Below, one piece after another: positions 1-7,716 of a DNA stretch of 20,221 bases. Position numbers and translations under genes: made by a program. Numbering within the stretch: position 1 is the first letter of the stretch; every line of letters begins with the position of its first letter. Source of the DNA: Cochliopodium minus (lineage: Eukaryota; Discosea; Himatismenida; Cochliopodiidae); the NCBI GenBank assembly GCA_024220525.1, contig JAMYWO010000136.1, positions 5,406 through 25,626 on the forward strand, written 5' to 3'. The notes under the pieces were generated by a model. The model ran no database searches. It was not told where the DNA came from and saw only the letters and a list, made by a program, of their open reading frames with translations.

Positions 1-102
1 CACTTCCTGGAAGGCCATATATTACCATAGTGAAAAATTTACTCCAATCTAATTCCATATTTATATATATAATTCATTAGAATATTTATTTTCTAACTAA
101 AT

Positions 103-110
103 TAATATAA
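103..110 (+). promoter_or_regulatory. TAATATAA motif before the 235-residue ORF
   Basis: TAATATAA ends 3 bp before the ATG at 114. The same or nearly the same octamer occurs before the second ORF (828-835) and the fourth (TAATATAT, 2803-2810). In DNA this AT-rich such a motif can arise by chance, so a shared promoter element is only a suggestion. Confidence 0.25.
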
Positions 111-113
111 AAT

Positions 114-821
114 ATGGCTAATAATGGACCAACAAGTTGGGTTGAACATTCTGAGGAACAAAGGGGTGCGCTAATAAGATTTATGTTAGTTGATCCTAAT
201 AATAGAGCACCAGATGTAAGTGATGTAAATCCATTAAATGTTAATGATGGAATTTTTGGAAGAGCAGGAGGTTCTTCAATTTTTGGGAAAAATTATAATA
301 CGGATATGTATCCTAACAAAGGTGAAATTAAGACTTTTAAAAAAATGGCTTTAATAAATTTAAGGGAGTATTTGGATCCATTGAATTTTGGGTTTAGATC
401 TACTGTGAGTGATAGAGCAATTGCACTACTTTATGGCAGTGCTCCAGATGGATCAGGAGGTAGTGATTCAACACAAAGAAAATTTACTAAAGTTTCTTTT
501 GGAGATGCTGATTCAAGAGAAACAGGTATTGATAAAAAAGTATTTGATAGAAGTGTAACATCAGATGCAATTTTAGCTCCTGATAAATACATAATTAGAG
601 CAAATGAAGATTTGAAAAATATTGAAGAAAAATCTTTAAAAGTATATAGAGAGAGTTTTTCTAAATATTATGATGAATATAAATATACTGCTGAAGATGC
701 TAAAAAAATGGCAATGCAGGATAGACAAGTTTATTATGGTATGTTAAAGAAACAACATGATGAAATATACAAAGCTGATTTATTCAAACAAGCAAAGAAA
801 AGAATTAATAAAAATGTTTAA
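114..821 (+). CDS. Unknown 235-residue protein of the virus-like block
   Basis: This uninterrupted ORF starts at an ATG 4 bp after a TAATATAA motif and is followed 36 bp later by the next ORF. I do not recognise the family. The N-terminal half is rich in Gly, Asn and Asp (for example FGRAGGSSIFGKNY near residues 49-62). The C-terminal third (about residues 160-235) is strongly charged and probably helical, with many Lys, Glu, Tyr and Asp, ending in a basic tail (KQAKKRINKNV). There is no signal peptide or membrane segment. A structural role in a virion would fit the neighbourhood but is only inference. No competing long frame overlaps it, so the coding call itself is solid. Confidence 0.6.
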   Translation: MANNGPTSWVEHSEEQRGALIRFMLVDPNNRAPDVSDVNPLNVNDGIFGRAGGSSIFGKNYNTDMYPNKGEIKTFKKMALINLREYLDPLNFGFRSTVSDRAIALLYGSAPDGSGGSDSTQRKFTKVSFGDADSRETGIDKKVFDRSVTSDAILAPDKYIIRANEDLKNIEEKSLKVYRESFSKYYDEYKYTAEDAKKMAMQDRQVYYGMLKKQHDEIYKADLFKQAKKRINKNV

Positions 822-827
822 ACAAAA

Positions 828-835
828 TAATATAA
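828..835 (+). promoter_or_regulatory. TAATATAA motif before the 403-residue ORF
   Basis: The octamer TAATATAA lies 22 bp before the ATG at 858, inside the 36-bp spacer between the first two ORFs. It repeats the motif found before the first ORF. Its role as a promoter is inferred only from position and recurrence. Confidence 0.25.
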
Positions 836-857
836 ATTTATTAATTAATTTTATATT

Positions 858-2069
858 ATGATAAATACAAAGGTTTTTGCAAATAATTTAGAGAGTAGAT
901 ACGACGAATTATTAAATGATCCTGTAAAATGGGGAATAATGAGAAACCTCGCATATGCTTCCATAAGAGATGATGTTGAAAAAATAATAAAGGACACAAA
1001 TAAAAATTCAGCTGATGTTTATATAAACGCAGACAACCTAATACAAAATTTGAGAGCTCACAGAATTAATCAATATATTGAGGGTGGAACTGTTACTCAA
1101 GAAATAAATTTATATGATGAGGGTGCTAAAATAAATCAAGTTTTAATGAATTCAGATGTTTTTCAAACAGTCAATTATATTACACAAAAAACAATTATTG
1201 ATATGGTGGATAAAATAATAAAATCCCACAAAACTACTTTATTTTTTAACAATAAGTATGCTGCTATATTTTATGATACGAATAGTGAAAAACATTTAAA
1301 TATTTCATTTTCAGAGATTGAGCTATTAAGAAATTGGATTAAAGATAAAATTCTTTTAACTTATAGAATTGTTGATAATATCATTAATATTGAAGGGGAA
1401 AAAAATTATATTGAATTTTATAGAACAATTAAAGGTAAAAAAACATTATTAAAAGAACCATATCAAATAAATCACCCAAAAGAAGGTTTAAAATTAATGT
1501 TAGACAAAAATTTTGATCATATTATTTATGAATTAAAAAATGAAAATGAATTCTTTCTATTAGTCTTAATTAATTTAGAAGGAATCAAATTAAATAACGA
1601 CAAAATAAATAGAAAATTAAAAAACAACCTTTTTGGAGAAATTATTGGTGATAAAGATAAATTAAAAAATTTCCTTGGACCTAGATTTACTGAAAAAAAA
1701 TATAAAAAAGAAATAGATAGCATGATGAAGACAATAAAGGAATATGAACGTGATAATAATTTCCAATACAGAGACAAATTATTTCAACACGACAACAAAC
1801 CTCACACAAACGATTTATTGTTTGGGTTCAAAAAGAAAAAAGATAAAAATATAAAGATAGAACAAAATATTAGAGATTCATCAACCGTAAAATTTAATAA
1901 ATCAGATTTTAATGAATCCAATGAAAAATACATTACTGATTCTGAAGATATCTTTGATAAAGTTAATAATTTTAGAAAAAATGATTATGAAAATGTTAAT
2001 GAAAGTGACTATGATATTGATGATTTTGATATTGATTCATCTTCTGAATCATTATCTGATATTTATTAA
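858..2069 (+). CDS. Unknown 403-residue protein with acidic Ser/Asp-rich tail
   Basis: This is a long open frame with no introns, starting at the first ATG after a 36-bp AT-rich spacer. I do not recognise a family. Residues 1-130 look helical, with a segment around residues 90-125 (NQVLMNSDVFQTVNYITQ). The middle (about 130-280) mixes short beta-like hydrophobic stretches with many Lys and Asn. Residues about 280-340 are very basic (repeated KKK and KKKDKN). The last 50 residues are strongly acidic and Ser-rich (DYDIDDFDID and SSSESLSD), so the protein has a basic block followed by an acidic tail. Such a charge pattern can mean nucleic-acid contact or disordered partner binding, but nothing more specific can be supported. 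The next ORF begins 29 bp after its stop. Confidence 0.6.
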   Translation: MINTKVFANNLESRYDELLNDPVKWGIMRNLAYASIRDDVEKIIKDTNKNSADVYINADNLIQNLRAHRINQYIEGGTVTQEINLYDEGAKINQVLMNSDVFQTVNYITQKTIIDMVDKIIKSHKTTLFFNNKYAAIFYDTNSEKHLNISFSEIELLRNWIKDKILLTYRIVDNIINIEGEKNYIEFYRTIKGKKTLLKEPYQINHPKEGLKLMLDKNFDHIIYELKNENEFFLLVLINLEGIKLNNDKINRKLKNNLFGEIIGDKDKLKNFLGPRFTEKKYKKEIDSMMKTIKEYERDNNFQYRDKLFQHDNKPHTNDLLFGFKKKKDKNIKIEQNIRDSSTVKFNKSDFNESNEKYITDSEDIFDKVNNFRKNDYENVNESDYDIDDFDIDSSSESLSDIY

Positions 2070-2081
2070 ATAAAAAATGTT

Positions 2082-2098
2082 GTTATTTATATAATAAC
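2082..2098 (+). promoter_or_regulatory. Small hairpin abutting the start codon of the 226-residue ORF
   Basis: GTTATT and AATAAC form a 6-bp perfect inverted repeat around TATAT, ending exactly one base before the ATG at 2099. It contains a TATATAATAA stretch that could serve as a promoter core. The stem is only six mostly A-T pairs, so a functional RNA hairpin is doubtful. Confidence 0.2.
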
Positions 2099-2779
2099 AT
2101 GAGTAAAATTATTGAACTAAAAAATAAATGTGATTTATCACAAGTCGCCAATAACAAATATGCTGATTCAAAATCCTCTGAATTACCCATTGTTTCTGAT
2201 TTTGATTTTGAAAATCCATTAGATAATAAAAAACATGCAAAAACTTTTGATTTTACATCATTACCAATAGTACCACACAAACCAGATCCAATTTTAACTC
2301 CTGGTGAAATTAAAGAAAAAAGAAAATTGATTATTCATATTAAAAATTACATTAGAGAATTTCCAACGAGTTTAAATGAATTTAAAGAAATAGACTATGG
2401 AGGTAAATCAATTCAACAATTAAATAATTATCTTGAAGAAATAAAAATGACTGTTTGTCATTCAAATAGTGGTGGATTATTATTAGGTTTATTTCAAGGA
2501 GGATGTGATGTTTTGGAATCTGTAGCACCAATGATAAATTATGATTTAACAGGATTAAAATTTGTCGCTACCAAAAATCCAAATGTTATTAACTCAGTAA
2601 AAGAATTGTCACTTGAATATCAAAATCTAAATTATATTCCACCTGAAAAAAGATTAGCCTTGTTGATGTTTCAAATGTGTTATGCTTTAAATTCAATGAA
2701 TAAAACAAACAAGAAAATTGATGAAAAACTTGAAAAACCTTTACCAGAGAATATAAATGAGAAATACGTAGAATTATAG
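2099..2779 (+). CDS. 226-residue protein, possible conserved virus-element protein
   Basis: The start is the ATG directly after a small hairpin (2082-2098). Residues 1-70 are polar and Asp/Lys-rich, probably disordered. From about residue 70 (TPGEIKEKRKLIIHIKNYI) to about 200 the protein looks folded and mostly helical. It contains a Gly-rich hydrophobic stretch (GGLLLGLFQGG, about 127-137) and a helix ending LALLMFQMCYALNSMN. The arrangement of a charged helix, a Gly-containing amphipathic segment, a 'DLTGL' turn and a final hydrophobic helix resembles, from memory, a small protein shared by Polinton-like viruses and some giant viruses. I cannot confirm that without a profile search. It lies between the 403-residue ORF and the small hydrophobic ORF in the same direction. 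Confidence 0.55.
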   Translation: MSKIIELKNKCDLSQVANNKYADSKSSELPIVSDFDFENPLDNKKHAKTFDFTSLPIVPHKPDPILTPGEIKEKRKLIIHIKNYIREFPTSLNEFKEIDYGGKSIQQLNNYLEEIKMTVCHSNSGGLLLGLFQGGCDVLESVAPMINYDLTGLKFVATKNPNVINSVKELSLEYQNLNYIPPEKRLALLMFQMCYALNSMNKTNKKIDEKLEKPLPENINEKYVEL

Positions 2780-2802
2780 AAAGTTTAAAAAATATTTCTT
2801 AA

Positions 2803-2810
2803 TAATATAT
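2803..2810 (+). promoter_or_regulatory. TAATATAT motif before the small hydrophobic ORF
   Basis: TAATATAT ends 4 bp before the ATG at 2815, in the 35-bp spacer after the 226-residue ORF. It closely matches the motif before two other ORFs of the block. It may be a promoter element, or simply AT-rich background. Confidence 0.25.
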
Positions 2811-2814
2811 ACAA

Positions 2815-3050
2815 ATGGCTGATAATCGTACTTTTACAGAAAAATTAAAAGATGATCTCATTCCTTCATTGGCTAGTGGTGCTATTGGAGCGCTTGCAGC
2901 ATCATTTCTTTTAGGAGTTGATTTAACTATGGAGTTACCAATTGCAAGTATGAATCTTCCAGCGTGGGCAGCTATTGGAACTTCAATTGCTGGTGCAGAT
3001 TTGATAGCTTATGCTAGTCATGATTTTGTACTAGAAAAAATTCCAGCACT
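2815..3050 (+). CDS. Small hydrophobic protein, end lies beyond an assembly join
   Basis: The ATG follows a TAATATAT motif by 4 bp and the frame is open for 78 residues up to the N at 3051. The N-terminus is charged (NRTFTEKLKDDLIP). Two hydrophobic segments follow: SLASGAIGALAASFLLG (about residues 18-34) and a second around LPAWAAIGTSIAGADLIAYA (about 48-67), each rich in Gly and Ala, then an amphipathic end (SHDFVLEKIPA). It is probably a small membrane protein. Bases after the N match a host USP exon, so the residues that would follow in this frame do not belong to this gene and its true end is unknown. Two-helix Gly/Ala-rich proteins of this size occur in several DNA virus groups, but the family is not assigned. 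Confidence 0.55.
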
Positions 3051-3051
3051 N
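3051..3051. other. Single N: assembly join between the virus-like block and host DNA
   Basis: The N separates the virus-like block from a 77-bp sequence (3052-3128) that is an exact copy of 18703-18779, inside a USP exon. The repeated sequence starts at the base right after this N, and its other copy ends right before the N at 18780. This pattern is what a de Bruijn assembler with k=77 leaves when it bridges graph edges. Confidence 0.9.
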
Positions 3052-3128
3052 AATGCACTTGACAATGTTTCTTTCTTGTTAGAGAAATAGAATGAAAAGA
3101 AAGGATTGAAAGCATAAAAGATTCTTTC
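3052..3128. repeat. 77-bp exact duplicate of 18703-18779
   Basis: Read on the minus strand, this sequence continues the USP exon frame (ERIFYAFNPFF and so on). In the other copy it sits inside the eighth visible USP exon. The minus-strand frame stays open on the other side as well, up to about 3160 (ESTFKNR before ERIFY). The piece may therefore be part of an exon of a second USP-like gene. Both copies are exactly 77 bp and both touch an N. Confidence 0.9.
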
Positions 3129-3355
3129 TCTATTTTTAAAAGTCGATTCTTTGAAGGTTCAAATTTGAAATTAATAAAAATTTTCAACATTCATTTCAAA
3201 TTCTATTTTTGGAAAATTGGAGCATGCTCCAAATTTAAGAATCGTTCAAATTTATTACGGAAAAATAATGTGTGAAGAGATTGAATAAGAAAATAATAAA
3301 TAAAGAAATAATAAAAAAAAATCAAAAGTTTAATTGAAATTTATAATCGATAAGC
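3129..3355. other. Short spacer with palindromes
   Basis: No gene is visible except a possible continuation of a USP-like exon on the minus strand to about 3160. Two perfect palindromes stand out: TTCAAATTTGAA at 3158-3169 and TTGGAGCATGCTCCAA at 3217-3232. The remainder is AT-rich and leads into the 416-residue ORF. Confidence 0.5.
3217..3232. repeat. 16-bp perfect palindrome
   Basis: TTGGAGCATGCTCCAA reads the same on both strands and includes a GC-rich core (GGAGCATGCTCC), unusual in this AT-rich spacer. It lies 124 bp before the ATG at 3356. A binding site for a dimeric protein is possible but not shown. Confidence 0.6.
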
Positions 3356-4606
3356 ATGAGAGGAGGTAACAAGAGGATATCTAGAAAGGATATGAAAAAG
3401 AAGAGGATGGATTTCCACAACAGGATCACACAAATCACAAACAATTGCATCCGCCTGAAAAATGACCTGAATGAAGCAATGGAACTAAAAAAGGAAATTG
3501 AATTATCTACAGAAGAAAAAAGGGGAGTCAAAGAATTGGTATCAAGGATGCGGGATTTCATTTCAGTGGATAATTGCCTCTACATTACACATACAGGAGG
3601 AATTAATGAATGGATTGATAAATTAACAAGTGAGATGAAGAAAAAGCTCTCAATCTTGATGGAAATGATGATTGAATGGATATCTCCATTTAGAAGAGGA
3701 TCTTTGGGCATGGAAGGAAAAATATTTATCCATGTTGATGATGATGAAATGATCCCAATGATCAAAGCTCTGGTGAATAACAAGCATTGGGAATACACAA
3801 GGAGATATGTCAACATGAAAGTCTTCCCAAACAGAAAGAATGTTCTCTCAAGAAAATGGCAAACAGCTGACAAGGAAGTATTCATTGATTTTTGCAGCAA
3901 ATTCAGGGTATGTGAAGGAAGGGATATAACTTCACAGAATTGGATTTTCCAAAACAACGTTGAGAAAAAAGTTTTCAAGGAGATTGACGGTGATATCGAG
4001 AAAACATCGTGTGTGAAGAAAAAATGCAAAGAAATAGGCTGGCATCACAACAATGGATCCATTAGCTTTAGAACTGTAGACATTGCTTTCGGGAAATACA
4101 CCAAGTGTGGATCCATAACCACAAGCAAATTTGAGAAAAATAAAACGGAAACAAAGTCCAAAGATCAAACTGATACTGAGGAAACCAAAGACATCGAGGA
4201 CAAGATGGATACCAGTGAGGGCAGCAGGACCAGTGAGAACAACAAGACTACCAAAACAACCAAGAAAAGTGGGAGCAGCGGGACAACCAAAACCACCAAT
4301 ACCAGCAAGAATACCAAAACAACCAAGAAAAGTGAGAGCAGCAGGACCAGCAAGAACAGTGGGACAACCAAAACCACCAAGACCAGCAATACCGATAACA
4401 GTGATCCCAGCGAGAACAATGAGAACAGTGATCCATCAGAGAAAGAAACAAATCCAAATGGAAAGGAAAAATTGGAAAAGGGGCAATCAATTGGAAAATT
4501 CACAATCCAATATCTTAAAGGTGTGTATCAAAACCAGAATGTTGGTTTCCTTCGATTCAATTGCAAATATAGACAATTTACTGATGGGAAATTGTATGGC
4601 AATTAA
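3356..4606 (+). CDS. Unknown 416-residue protein with Thr/Ser/Lys/Asn-rich tract
   Basis: This single open frame has no introns, unlike both host genes here, and is visibly less AT-rich than its flanks. Residues 1-60 are very basic and probably coiled-coil (RGGNKRISRKDMKKKRMDF, then LKNDLNEAMELKKEIEL). Residues about 70-265 look globular, with several Trp (EWIDKL, MIEWISPF, HWEYTRR, RKWQTAD, QNWIFQN), four Cys and acidic patches (VDDDE). Residues about 265-375 are a low-complexity tract rich in Thr, Lys, Ser, Asn and Glu, built partly from a tandem DNA repeat. A short C-terminal domain (GKFTIQYLKGVYQNQNVGF to the end) follows. I recognise no family, catalytic motif, signal peptide or membrane segment. 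The ATG at 3356 is the first in frame. It could be host, viral or carried by a mobile element. The coding call rests on length and composition. Confidence 0.6.
   Translation: MRGGNKRISRKDMKKKRMDFHNRITQITNNCIRLKNDLNEAMELKKEIELSTEEKRGVKELVSRMRDFISVDNCLYITHTGGINEWIDKLTSEMKKKLSILMEMMIEWISPFRRGSLGMEGKIFIHVDDDEMIPMIKALVNNKHWEYTRRYVNMKVFPNRKNVLSRKWQTADKEVFIDFCSKFRVCEGRDITSQNWIFQNNVEKKVFKEIDGDIEKTSCVKKKCKEIGWHHNNGSISFRTVDIAFGKYTKCGSITTSKFEKNKTETKSKDQTDTEETKDIEDKMDTSEGSRTSENNKTTKTTKKSGSSGTTKTTNTSKNTKTTKKSESSRTSKNSGTTKTTKTSNTDNSDPSENNENSDPSEKETNPNGKEKLEKGQSIGKFTIQYLKGVYQNQNVGFLRFNCKYRQFTDGKLYGN
4250..4395 (+). repeat. Imperfect tandem repeat inside the 416-residue ORF
   Basis: Two units of about 60-80 bp follow each other, each beginning AAAACAACCAAGAAAAGTG and continuing with GGACAACCAAAACCACCAA and ACCAGCAA. 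They encode the TKTTKK / SGTTKTT / TSKN blocks of the low-complexity tract. The second unit carries an extra stretch encoding SRTSKN. The copies are close enough to suggest recent slippage or unequal exchange, so this tract probably differs in length between strains. Confidence 0.7.
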
Positions 4607-5544
4607 AAATCTAAAAATAATTTTTTAAGAAAGGATAAATAAAATATATTTGAAATATAAATTATATTTATAAAAATATTGAGATTTTTAATTTGATAAA
4701 GAAATTGTAATGTTTACACAAATGATTATTTCTCTCATCAATTTTTGACAAAAATTATCCAACTTTCTGCACCTTTTAAATTATCATTTTGAATATTTTT
4801 CATTTTTTTTTTTTTTTTTTCATATTTGATTTGTGGTGAAAAAGAAAAGGCATCTCATCAATAAACTGTTTTATTGGAACTTGCAATAATTTTGTTGAAC
4901 GATGAGAAGAAATCATTTTTTTTTAAATTTTTTTTATAAGATAAGAATGAAAACAAATGAGAAGTTTGAATAGTAATTATTTTTAACAAACATTGATATT
5001 TTACACAAAATGAAAGAAATAACTTTTCTGTAGAAAGAAATATTGTTTGGATCATAACCAAAACAAGTTTAAATGAGAAGTTTTATTCGTAATTATTTTA
5101 AACATGGATTTTAATAATTTCAATATAATCAGAAATCACTTACCTTTCTTTTCGTATAAATTCCTCTTTCTATGTTTCTAGGAGGAGATAAGTTAATCAA
5201 CATAAATAATTTAACAAAAAAACAGATCATAGGATGAAAAATGGGTCAGATGTTGCATTCAATCTCTTGAGGAAAAGACAAACTATCCGAAAAAAAGATT
5301 GTCCTGGTCAACATTTGAAATAGCAGTTTTCCTAGTATTGTTTTCGTCGAAAACTTTAGACCCTTGCTGTTGATCAAATGATGATGAGATACTTATCCCA
5401 ACGAAGTAGCTGAGGAAGTACAAAGATTTAGCAGGTGAAACATTAAAGTGTTTGGAAATCCAAATATATATTTGGATGTGATGGGATTGATTTTGCCTTA
5501 TCTATTTTGACTTAAATTAAAAAAATTAATTAATAATCAACGGA
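4607..5544. other. AT-rich spacer, nothing recognised
   Basis: I see no gene, RNA gene or convincing exon here. There is an 18-base T run near 4803-4820 and several short A- or T-rich runs. Short open frames on either strand have no recognisable content. Confidence 0.5.
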
Positions 5545-5697
5545 TGGGTTAAATATGATAAAAATATTCTCACAAACTAGTTGAAAAAGGATCATGAAAG
5601 TGATGGATCAGGAGTCCTAAGTGAGTACACGAATGTATGGTGATGATTCCTATTTAAAATTTAGATGAGGAAGCAAAATAAAAAGTTTTATATTTTC
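5545..5697. repeat. Diverged repeat, copy 1 (partner 6598-6720)
   Basis: The two segments share, in order, 'aaatRtgatRaaaa', 'attctcacaa', a 'agttg' step, 'gtgtatggtgatgattcctatt' against 'cagtatgtgttgatttctatt', and 'gaggaagcaaaata' against 'gagaaagcaaaaat'. They are about 1.05 kb apart in the same orientation. Similarity was judged by eye and is broken by small gaps. Confidence 0.5.
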
Positions 5698-5749
5698 TGT
5701 TGTGAATGAGTCAACAGGTGTGATGGGAAAAGATGTCATCTATCTTTAA

Positions 5750-5935
5750 AATAAATTAAATTAATAAAATAAAATTAAAAATAAATAAACATACACCAAA
5801 AATAAAAATAAAATAAAATAAAAATAAACAAAAATTAAAATGAAATAAATAAAATAAAATAAACAATAAATATTAAAACAAAATAAAAAATGAATAATAA
5901 AAAAATTTAAAAAATAAATAAAAATTAAGTACTAT
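5750..5935. repeat. A-rich simple sequence (AAAAT-type units)
   Basis: About 185 bp made almost wholly of AAAAT, AAATA and AAAAATA units, with hardly any G and very few C on the + strand. On the minus strand it would be T-rich, like the introns of the two host genes, which fits a minus-strand transcript but does not prove one. Confidence 0.7.
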
Positions 5936-6009
5936 TTGATCGTTAGTTGAAATTAGAGAATAAGAAAGTTGGTGATAAGACTATCTAAAATAGAAAGTGG
6001 GAATGAATT

Positions 6010-6230
6010 GATGGAGCTCCATGAGAATATCTTTTAATTTGCACCATGAGTAACTGGAAAAGAAGTGCCAATGGATAAATTGGTTGTGAAGGTGAACCTG
6101 GGAAGGAGAAAAACGATCAGGGAAAGTTATGGAAGATACCCAAATGAACATGGGTGGTAGGGATTTCTGTTGAAGAAGAAGATAAAAATTTGATGTGCAT
6201 GGTACAAATATAAAAAATTAATTTCTTACG
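6010..6230 (-). repeat. Decayed spliced repeat, copy A
   Basis: The + strand has, in order, a GATGGAGCTCC..GAATATCTTT island (from 6010), a GGGAAAGTTATGG..AGATACCCAAATGA island (from 6119), a GGATTTCTGTTGAAG island and an AATTTCTTAC end. Read on the minus strand, the last two parts look like an intron: donor GTAAGAAATTAATTTTT from 6229 and acceptor TTCTTCTTCAACAG ending at 6167. That makes 63 bp, the size of the USP introns. The following exon-like stretch encodes HLGIFHNFP and then a TGA stop. Copies B and C have the same order. Confidence 0.45.
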
Positions 6231-6540
6231 TAAACAGAAACTTTTATGTAAAGAAAATTTTCGAAATGTAAAATTAAAAATAATTATAAAATCAAAAGAG
6301 ATCAATACATTAACAAAAAAAGATCCTTTATCTAAATATGAGCAATGGAAATGAAAGATCAAGTGTAAATAAGGAGAAAAAAAGACGTCCTTTCAAAAAA
6401 TAAATAAAATTAAGATTTTAAATTACAAAAAAAATAAAAATTAAATTTGTATTATAAAAAAAGTTACAATTAGGTTAAATGGGAGTAAAAGAAAGGATTG
6501 TTATGTGAACCAATTTAAATAGAGAAAATGTTGTGGATAA

Positions 6541-6633
6541 AACTCTCCAATTTTAGTAGATAGTGGCGCAAGCATGAAGGTTGGTATTTCAAAACTTGAG
6601 AAATGTGATGAAAAGATTCTCACAACCCAGTTG
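6541..6633 (+). mobile_element. Possible fossil of a retropepsin (LTR retrotransposon protease)
   Basis: A 31-codon frame contains SPILVDSGASMKVGIS: hydrophobic residues before Asp-Ser-Gly-Ala-Ser, the active-site pattern of the aspartic proteases of Ty3/gypsy-type elements. No gag, reverse transcriptase, integrase or terminal repeats are seen around it, so if the call is right it is a small broken fragment of an old element. A motif this short can also arise by chance. Confidence 0.3.
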
Positions 6634-6720
6634 TAACAGGAGGAATCAAGAAAGTGAACAGTATGTGTTGATTTCTATTAAAAAATTGAAGTGAGAAAGC
6701 AAAAATAAAATTTTAGATTT
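6598..6720. repeat. Diverged repeat, copy 2 (partner 5545-5697)
   Basis: This is the second copy of the repeat described at 5545. It overlaps the end of the retropepsin-like reading frame at 6541-6633. The earlier copy shows no such motif upstream. Confidence 0.5.
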
Positions 6721-7279
6721 AGGGTTTCGTAAATTGGTAAATAATAAAAATATTTAAAAATTTTAAAAAAAGGAGAATGTTTACAATAAAAAAGGACAAA
6801 ATGAAACTAACTTAAAAAGATGGAGAAATGTGGTATCGCAAACAGAAGCAAATAATGGGAAGACAATTCTATTTTTGAAATAAGTTGAGTAATAAAAATT
6901 TGATACCAATACAAGCAAAAAATTACCTGTAAATGTGAAGGAGAAAAAAAGAAGGTATGGGGAGTTGTCAAATTTGAAAATATGGAAGGAGGAAATTCAT
7001 CAGGTTAAAGTGTAAATCGAAGAAAACATTTCAAAAATATACAAGGAGAAGTGTAAAACTTGTCCTATTTTTGTTGTTTCAGAGTTGTTGTCAATATACC
7101 TACTGAAAATTTTTTGAAAAAATGTATAATTATTCAAAAAAATTTTAAGATTAAATGATAAAAGATGGAAAAAAAAATTTACAAAAAAAAAAAAAATTTT
7201 GAAAAATAAAATGAATTAATTTTGAAGAAGAAAAGAATAAAAATTAACATAAATTAAAAGAAAAATTTAAAAATAAAAG

Positions 7280-7716
7280 GGTTATACATATAAAATGAAA
7301 ATAAACGATTGCTCTCCCAATAGCTGTAAACTTCAATATTCCGTCGAGTCACAGAAAACTATGATGATAAATAGTGACTGGAAAGGAAACATTCAGAGAA
7401 AAATGTCATTTCTACATTTTTAAGAAATAAAAAAAGATTTGAATTTAGAAAAAATCATAAAATGAAAATAAATAATGAAAAATTTCATTAGATCAGAAGA
7501 ATTACAAAAGATCAAGCGTTACATCAGACAAAATTTAACCAATGAAAAAATGGAACAAAAGAGATCAATGGATGTTAACGAATTAACAACGGAACCAGTG
7601 AGCAGGCTTAGCTAATATGGAAATGGAGTGATGGAGCTCCAATAGAATATCTTTCAATGTGCACCAGTAGAAACTGATATAGAAGTGCTAATGGAGAAAA
7701 CGCATGTGAAAAAAAT
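7280..7716 (-). repeat. Decayed spliced repeat, copy B (first part)
   Basis: Islands shared with copy C in the same order: 'agggttatacata' with 'cgatt' (from 7279; copy C from 8872), 'aacaacggaaccagt' (from 7585; copy C from 8961), then 'gatggagctcc..gaatatctttcaa' (from 7630; copies A and C at 6010 and 9000) and 'gagaaaacgca'. The remainder of this copy continues at 8371, after about 650 bp that have no counterpart in copy C. Confidence 0.45.

Larger units (their letters stand above)
1..3050 (+). mobile_element. Virus-like gene block (family not settled)
   Basis: Four ORFs run in the same direction with only 29-36 bp between them and no introns. The rest of the window has intron-rich host genes and long spacers, so this packing is typical of DNA viruses and of Polinton-like or giant-virus-related elements. 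The third and fourth products (a 226-residue protein with a conserved-looking C-terminal half, and a small protein with two hydrophobic segments) remind me of small proteins found in Polinton-like viruses. That is recollection of a pattern, not a search result. No capsid, ATPase, polymerase or integrase gene is visible, and no terminal repeat is seen. The ORFs look whole as far as they go. The block begins at the window edge and ends at an assembly join (N at 3051), so it may be integrated in the host or may be a separate replicon joined by the assembler. Its age cannot be judged. Confidence 0.45.

Noticed and set aside
1-52. Possible tail of an upstream gene (short open frames ending at 30 or 52)
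   Set aside because: Only 9-16 codons are visible in two frames with no recognisable content, so neither can be chosen.
3051-3090. C-terminal residues of the small hydrophobic protein after the N
   Set aside because: These bases are a copy of a USP exon joined by the assembler, read on the wrong strand.
4165-4503. Minus-strand hydrophobic frame (Leu/Val/Ser repeats)
   Set aside because: It is the complement of the Thr/Lys repeat tract. Its apparent membrane segments come from low-complexity DNA.
4131-4628. Second open frame over the 416-residue ORF (165 codons, Pro/Arg/Lys-rich)
   Set aside because: It is a shifted reading of the tandem repeat tract. The main frame is longer and has a normal composition outside the repeat.
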